Positions 57,922 to 64,000 of a stretch of 64,000 bases of DNA are shown here, in pieces. Position 1 is the stretch's first letter; the number at the start of each line of letters is the position of its first letter. This DNA is from Helicostylum pulchrum (Eukaryota; Mucoromycota; Mucoromycetes; Mucorales; Mucoraceae): positions 186,001 through 250,000 of the forward strand of contig JAIXMO010000021.1 in the NCBI GenBank assembly GCA_025677825.1. The letters run 5' to 3'. The notes under the pieces were generated by a model that was not told the DNA's origin, ran no database searches, and saw nothing but the letters and a program-made list of their open reading frames with translations. The position numbers were made by a program, and so were the translations under genes.

Positions 57922-58502
57922 CTAGCACTTGGGGAAAGTCGAGTTATCTACAGTTACAGCTAAAGGTACGATGATTACAGACTGAGCAGTACCAACACTG
58001 GCGGTGCCAATCGCAGCAGGATAGTTTGGCGTAAATACAAGAGAGAAATCATAGGAATTAGGTGGATAACGGGAAAAGAAATGACAATTAGGTATCTTCC
58101 AAGAATCTTTACGTTGAATACTTTGAAGTCCACCAGGATAACTATCTGTTGATAATCCAGTAGATACACTAAAAGATAACACATTGTTTGCATTTGCATG
58201 TTCGCTCCAAACAAAGTCGATCGAAAGAGAACTGGGGTAAGTTGTTTGAGCACTAAACGGAGGATTTGCTTAAATAGTAGATAATACTTACTTGTAAGCT
58301 AATCTAATTATTTTATTTTATTTTAAAAAAAGGTACCTGCTTGACTTCCGATGACAGTATATGTAATGTTTAAAGTATCTTTACTGATAATTTGACTACC
58401 TGGTTGAGGAACATCAATATTAATTACATTTTGAGCCTGAACAAGGGTTACAGCTGTTACAATCGAAGCAACTAGATAACGGACTACGGATAGTGAAACC
58501 AT
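57922..58502 (-). CDS. Small secreted protein of unknown function
   Basis: Two exons, 58502-58337 and 58268-57922, 170 aa. A clear signal peptide occupies residues 1-23 (MVSLSVVRYLVASIVTAVTL, cleavage expected after VQA). The mature part begins with a beta-rich segment (NVINIDVPQPGSQIISKDTL). Possible N-glycosylation sites (NIT, NST) are visible and two Cys remain (in PNCHFF and the C-terminal FPKC), compatible with one disulfide. The start of the mature domain recalls Kre9/Knh1-like N-terminal domains of fungal surface proteins, but that resemblance is weak. No GPI-like hydrophobic tail. Convergent with the lipase, 215 nt apart. Confidence 0.75.
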
Positions 58503-58620
58503 TGCACACCTACAGGAAAAAAAAAAAAAAAAAACACAGAGAGAAAGAAAGAAACGCTAAAAATACAATATTTTATTTTTATATTGATAGACCGTGTAAC
58601 AGTAAAAAAAAAAGATATAA

Positions 58621-60028
58621 TTAAATAGGTACATTAGCATTTAACAAACACAACATGGCAATACTTTCACCAAAATAAGAAGCATCCATTTGCTTCATTT
58701 CTTGTTGAATTTGAGCTAATTGTACGTTCCAACCAAGTACCCAAAATAAAAAGCAAACAGGAGCAACAAATGCCATATCAGTATAGTCAACGTAACAAGT
58801 TCCATCCAATCGATAACCAGCCTTGATTCCACAGTCACCGTTACTACCTCGTGCTAATTGGCCAGCAAAGAACTGAGCCTGAGTCTCAAGCAAAGGTCGT
58901 ACACGCTCATCTCGCGTCAGCATATAATAGTGACCGATACGCCAAGGTACACGACAAGAGTTCCAGTTATAATGAGGATCATGATCACTTTCCAAAACTT
59001 GACAAGTAGCAGGGTAATAAAGTCCACTATTGGTATCCAGCTTTAAAAAGTCTGCAATTAAACCAGTTTGAGGGTTTAATGAAAGTTGTCCTGAAACCGT
59101 ATTTACAATAGCTTGAATCACTTTGCCCCATTCATCTTTACGCTGTGTATCTTCCTATTTAAAATACAATAAATTAAGATTCCTATTACCCGTTTTTTTT
59201 TTTTTTTACTGTTTTGAACTTACATAGTAAAAGATTAAATAACCACTTAAAATAAAATCACTTGGTCTAGTTAATAAATAAGCATCATCTCCAGGGTCAG
59301 CCCAATCTCCAATAAGTGGCATATGTGTTTTATGGTTAATACAATGTTGGTATATGCAACCTGCTAAGTCTACTGCTGCTTGACGGTAATCAATTTCTCC
59401 TTGTGCACCACCTTTTCCCCAAGTCTTGGCAGCTATAAATAACGCAGTACAAATATCTACATCACCGTCGGTAGCACAATTTTCTCCTCCTTCATCTCCC
59501 GGTATAAATTTACCATGTCTATCCGTCTTTTGTTGCCACCTAACATATGTTGTTGTTGTCATTTATACATCCAAATATTTTATTTTATTTTAACCCCGTA
59601 CTTACTGCATTAAACCTTTACTATTTCTGAACCGAACATAGTATTTGTATAAACCTATTTAATAATCGATAAGTATTATTATACTGCCTAGGGCAAAATA
59701 CTATTTATGCATACAAGTGATACTTTACCGTCAAAATCTTGTTGGTTACGTTTAGATACTGAGATAAGCATACCATAACCTTGAATTATAATGTTAGATA
59801 CAAGGAGAAAGAAAAAACTTTTGTCATATACAAATATTTACCATGAGCTTCTGAACAGGTCATCTCTTTTAATCCTTCGCTTTGTTCTTTATAATAAATA
59901 TATAAACCATCCTCATAACTTCTCAAGTACCTTTTTTTTTTGTTCTTTATTAAATATACTGATATAAATGCCATCATTTTTACTTACTTTCCTCTCCAGG
60001 TAACATAACTTTGTTCTATATCTGACAT
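58621..60028 (-). CDS. Glycoside hydrolase family 8 enzyme without signal peptide
   Basis: Inverting endo-glycosidase of GH8 (family activities: chitosanase, cellulase, lichenase, xylanase). Six exons: 60028-59988, 59930-59842, 59779-59729, 59654-59606, 59539-59224 and 59154-58621, 359 aa. The N-terminal catalytic Glu block reads TCSEAHGYGMLIS (family S-E-G-x-x-Y-G-M) across intron 2. Then come GLMQWQQ across intron 4, the catalytic/signature block CATDGDVDICTALFIAAKTW, GDWADPGDDAYLLTRPSDF, and a C-terminal helical barrel half (YNWNSCRVPWRIGHYYML, CYVDYTDMAFVAP). The first exon starts MSDIEQSYVTWRGK with no hydrophobic leader, so the product appears cytosolic as modelled. An upstream exon supplying a leader was not seen. 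GH8 is mainly bacterial, so ancient transfer is conceivable; the six introns argue for long residence. Confidence 0.88.
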
Positions 60029-61605
60029 CTTTTATAAAAAAGTAAAGAAGGGAAAAGAGAGAAAAAAAACAAACACTCTTTCTTTTTATGAACATTTAAA
60101 AATAACTGTGGCGAATTGGGGCGCCGACGGAGGTTTTTTTTTCTGTTTTTTCCTCTCTTTCTCTGGCTTAACTCAGCTTATTCGAAATGACGAAGTACAT
60201 ATACATATATCGTGCACCAAGTCTCTTCCGAAGTCAATGCTAAAAAAAATAGCTAAAAACCTATTTTATCCCCGTGTGATAAAATATCATGTTACACACA
60301 TATATAAAAGTAAATGTAGATATTGTCTACATTTAATCTGGAAGAAATCCTCCATCTGACATATATCCAGTAACATATAACTATGTGTTACCTATATCTG
60401 AAATGAAAGTACTTACCTTCTTTTTACACGCTCAGAAAAGAGAGACTGGCATATTAATTTTTACTTGCCTTTATAAAGCGTTCTTTTTTTTAAAAAAAAG
60501 TAGCGCGATATCTATACGGCATTACAGTCAGGTAGAGCACATTTGAACGTTTGTAACAAGTGTTTTAAGAAGAACAATATTCTTTGTATGGGCATAAAAG
60601 AAACGGTGTACGCAGTTAGAATAAAACTTACCGGTACATAATAAAAAAGAAAAGTGTAACTATTCTGAAAAAAAGATATTTAGAATAAATGGGTCACTTT
60701 TAAGTATTTATGATAAAATAACAGGCTTATGCGATCTATTCAATCATTTTTATATAAGTGCATGTCTACAACTTGTTGTCGCAACTTATTTTAACGCACT
60801 AAAAATGGCGTTCCAACTTGTTTAACGCAAGAAAGTTCAAGAATAGGACACTTTTTTTTTTTTTTTTTTTTTTTTTGCCTAAGCGCGTAAATAGAATATG
60901 CACCTCTTTTTTTAACAGTGTGTTGCCAATAGGTACAAAGTAGAAAACTGCTTTTTAAAAATAGATTACAGTTTATGTCGAGATTTATTGTTATAAAGAC
61001 AGAAATATAACTAAATTAAATACTTGGCTTGATCGAAAGATATATACATTTTTACGCGTTGTATTTAGTCATTGATACACAGTGTAATAGTTTTTGAATT
61101 CGCATATTACATATAAAAGGATCGCGCAAGTCTTGGCATAAATAAGCCTTTAGTAACTTTAAAAAAAAAATATGTGCTATTAAAGGTAAATAAAAAAAAG
61201 TACTTTTGCAGCCGAAAAAAGAATATCAAGAAGAGCACAAAAGTATTGGCAGTAGTAATTTCACTATATGTATCTAATATATTATCTCTTAGTGGGAAGG
61301 TATTATGTAATACCTAGACTCTCAACGCTTACTTTGAAAAGCTTCGGGCGAAAAAACAAAACTTTTGGTTGGTATTAACTACAGAAAAGCTTCCGGACCG
61401 GATTCGAGATTATTTTTTTCAAGCTCCATGAAAAAAAAAATGAGAGCCGGACTAGTGAGAGTGAGCCAGAAACAAACTAGACAGCATGCATGGCACAGAG
61501 TATAGAACCCTCTTTTCAACTACTTGATTGACCTAGGTAATAACATGTAAACCATCCATCCATCCGACAAGCATAACTCATGCGTAATCAATTTATAGAA
61601 ACGTA
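60029..61605. other. Intergenic with dispersed-repeat copies
   Basis: About 1.6 kb, holding the repeat copy at 60422-60590 and a short inverted fragment of its 5' block near 60876-60900 (minus strand ATTCTATTTACGCGCTTAGG). The right end is the RPL29 promoter. No other gene seen. Confidence 0.5.
60422..60590 (+). repeat. Dispersed repeat family, copy 3
   Basis: TTTACACGCTCAGAAAAGAG, TTTATAAAGCGTTCTT, then an A/T run, AGTAGCGCGATATCTATACG, and GTAACAAGTGTTTTAAG. Aligns along its length with the inverted copy at 55.4 kb and with the 20.8 kb copy. Confidence 0.75.
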
Positions 61606-61921
61606 ATGTCCAAGTCCAAGAACCATACCAACCACAACCAAAGTAAGATTTTTAAATATAATTATTGGAAGTGAAAAAGATACTAAAACGTGTCGTTTTA
61701 TAGTCAAGAAGGCTCATCGTAACGGTCTTAAGAAGCCTACTGCCCACAAGTACGGTACTCAAAAGGGTGTAAGTAGAAACAGTGATTAAAATATATGTAT
61801 TATGCGAAAAAAGATTGCTCACCACTGTTTTATAACATAGTTGGACGCCAAGTTCCTCCGTAACCAACGTTTCGCTAAGAAGGGTACTCAAAAGGCTGCC
61901 GCTGCTGCCATGAAGCAATAA
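61606..61921 (+). CDS. RPL29: Large-subunit ribosomal protein eL29
   Basis: Small, very basic 60S ribosomal protein. Three exons: 61606-61642, 61704-61768 and 61841-61921, 60 aa as in other fungi. Sequence landmarks: MSKSKNHTNHNQ, then KKAHRNGLKKPTAHKYGTQK after intron 1, then LDAKFLRNQRFAKKGTQKAA after intron 2. The H-N-Q and H-R-N-G-x-K-K-P elements are hallmarks of eL29. Intron 1 falls in phase 1 directly after the HNQ codons. Convergent with the Vts1-like gene, 286 nt apart. Firm identification. Confidence 0.95.
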
Positions 61922-62207
61922 GCAAGCTCACTTTTTCTAGCTTTGTTAATTGCATCTTGTTAATCTGAATATGATGAATTTCTTATTTTAATCAAATAAA
62001 ACAAAGTTCATTTTTTTCATTTTATTAAGCTTTTTTTTTTTACTTTTTTGATTTTTTGGCGCTATGGTTATAAAAAAAAAAATAGGTTTAGATTTAGAGC
62101 GAGAACAAAAAAAAAAAAAAAAAAAAGGAGGGATAAGTGATAGCATTGAGTTAGCAAACAAACTTGCTCAGCAAGAATTGACATGATGGGTGGGGAATCG
62201 TTTTTAC

Positions 62208-64000
62208 TTAATATTCGATATGCTATTGAAACAATGTTAGTTACAATTATTAAAAAAAAAGTCAAAATTTCTACTTACATTAGTATCACAATGAGCTCGA
62301 ATATTTTCGAATACCTTGAGCATTTTACGTCTTGCGCCTAATGCGGCAACACCTTTAGCTACCAAATCAGCATCACTCATAACGATAATGGACTGCCACT
62401 TAACATCGCAAAAAATGCCATTGTATTTATGTAAGCGAAGACTCCTGAGCCAAGCGGGTACATCTATTATTTTGATTAGTTAAATCACAAAAAAAGGATG
62501 GGTAGATAAAAAAAAAACTATACCTTTCAAAAGTTCCATATCAATAACTTCTACAGCCTTTTTATCTTTTGTTGCTCTAGAATTAGGAGCGATCGAAGAA
62601 GATCTACGACGAGACATATGAGATCCATCACTATGATCACTGGTATACTCTGCTTCATCTGCAGCTACATTACTATTGTCAACAATAGGAGCTTGATTCA
62701 ATAAATAACCATAATGATCCATACCAGGTGGTTGCTGCTTACGGAAAGAAGACGGATGAGCATCCTCATTTAAAAATAATGCTTGACTGGTTCTTAATAA
62801 TTCTTCAGTTTCAGGTACTACTGGAATTCGGTTTACATTGGCCCTTCTACGGAAAGGTTGTTGCATTGAATTAGTAAAATCAATTAAATCATTATCTAAC
62901 TCTGGTATCATTTGATGTTGTTGAGCACTCCAGACAGATGAAAATCCATTATTTGTTGTTGTTGCTGTTGCTGCTGAGCGACGATCGATAGGTTCAGTTG
63001 GAAGAGACCAGTTACTAATATCAGCAGATTTAGGTCTTTCAGGCATAACTTTAGTACGATCACCAATAACAGATGCTACACTACGACGATTAGCAGCTTT
63101 GGTGGCGGCGGTATTGGTAGTGTTTAACCAATTAGATGAAGTGGATGGAGTCGGAAAGAGAGAAGTGGTATCGCCTTCAATCACAGAGTGAGGTCTACCA
63201 CCATTATTAAACACGGTACGTCCTGACGTACTTGTTCTGTTACCATTTACTAAACGTCTGCCATTGGTATTAGCATTAGTAGTATTGGTATCATCCAATA
63301 AAGCACTAACATAAGGTGAAGAAGAGCGACTATTATGTAATAAATCATTACCGGTACGTCCATTACTAAATAATCGACTATACTCTTCAGTATCACCTAA
63401 TGCAAATGAATGACGATCTACTGTTCGACGATTTGTGGTACTTTGGGGTCTACTCATTACTTGACCTGTCTTGTAAGGTAGTACCGACATTAAGCGCTGA
63501 CTAGCCTCAAGCTCCGCCTTTGCCATAGCACCCGCTAAATGATTTTGCATATCTGCAAAGTGATAAAACAAACAAATGTATTTTTTTTTAGCTTAGTACA
63601 AAGAGAGAGAGAGAGAATCCCATAAGTACTATATCTTACCTTGATCAGGATTATTGGGTGTTAATAAAGAAAAGAGTGGGTCTCTTTTTACCATTTGTTG
63701 TAATAGATTAATAAAAAATCTAGCTTGTACTTGAGAAGAGTGTTGGAGTAAAGTGTAAATAGTAGCTGTCTTTTCGGTTTCAGTCAAGTAACGGTACCAT
63801 TGGTCTACGTGTTGCATTTCTTCCTTGAAAGTCTACAGTAACATAAAAAAAATGTTGTAAGATGACGCGTTCTTTTTTTTTTTTTTTTTTTTTTGGAGAA
63901 AAAAAGGTTCAATTGTTGTCTACCTGATCTAACGTAGCGGAAGCCATCTCGTCGAGATTACTTTCGTAGTTTTGTAAATCTTCATACCAATTACCAGCAA
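62208..64000 (-). CDS. Vts1/Smaug-type SAM-domain RNA-binding protein (5' end outside window)
   Basis: Post-transcriptional regulator that binds stem-loops (Smaug recognition elements) and recruits deadenylase. Visible exons: 64000-63924 (continues beyond the window), 63832-63640, 63552-62524, 62463-62279 and 62222-62208, about 499 aa of the C-terminal part. The first visible exons give the Vts1 N-terminal conserved region (GNWYEDLQNYESNLDEMASA ... TETEKTATIYTLLQHSS ... QARFFINLLQQM). A disordered Ser/Thr/Asn/Arg-rich linker of about 340 aa follows, and then the SAM domain DVPAWLRSLRLHKYN ... FCDVKWQSIIVMSDADLV ... ALGARRKMLKVFE. The Lys/Arg-rich RNA-binding face (ARRKMLK) is conserved. The last exon is only 15 nt (HIEY and stop). 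Confidence 0.93.

Noticed and set aside
1..64000. CRISPR arrays, operons, prophage or plasmid features
   Set aside because: Intron-rich eukaryotic genes throughout; no regular spaced repeats or bacterial gene clusters were seen.

Overview
The window is nuclear DNA of a fungus, most likely an early-diverging mould of the Mucoromycota (Mucorales type). The DNA is strongly A+T-rich with long homopolymer runs. Genes carry many short GT-AG introns of about 50-80 nt. The gene set is plainly eukaryotic and fungal: a DASH-complex subunit, a group-II fungal G-alpha, a peroxisomal malate synthase, a class-3 lipase and a GH8 glycosidase. Species was not identified. No bacterial, organellar or viral block was seen. 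All gene models were spliced by hand by keeping the reading frame across introns.

Layout. 1-10 kb: a RING-H2 ubiquitin ligase (-) and a Golgi-type glycosyltransferase (+) in long gene-poor flanks. 10-20 kb: an acetate-family (GPR1/FUN34/SatP) transporter, a DASH subunit (Dad2-like) flanked by imperfect inverted repeats, a degenerate coding remnant, an acidic unknown protein and the RNA helicase Dbp10. 22-31 kb: malate synthase (-), inorganic pyrophosphatase and a G-protein alpha subunit. 31-34 kb: an importin-9/Kap114-type karyopherin (-) with a textbook U12-type AT-AC intron. 34-43 kb: ribosomal protein eL37, a broken TnpB/Fanzor-like transposon gene, and a very long Nup58/Nup49-type FG nucleoporin. 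43-50 kb: an FAD aromatic hydroxylase (-), an LRR-like remnant, the Cdc48 cofactor p47/Shp1 and a C2H2 zinc-finger regulator (-). 52-60 kb: a probable microtubule plus-end (SxIP) protein (-), TFIIIB subunit Bdp1, a membrane-anchored lipase, a small secreted protein (-) and a GH8 glycosidase without a signal peptide (-). 61-64 kb: ribosomal protein eL29 and the 3' part of the RNA-binding protein Vts1/Smaug (-), cut by the window edge.

Most genes are housekeeping and do not form a functional cluster. Two loose themes are visible. One is carbon use through acetate uptake and the glyoxylate cycle (transporter plus peroxisomal malate synthase). The other is nuclear transport (importin-9 and an FG nucleoporin). 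The less ordinary content is in introns and repeats: the AT-AC intron, the transposon pseudogene, a 3'-flank repeat present as an inverted pair at 35.7 and 52.0 kb, a dispersed repeat family with three long copies plus fragments, and the inverted repeats around the DASH gene.
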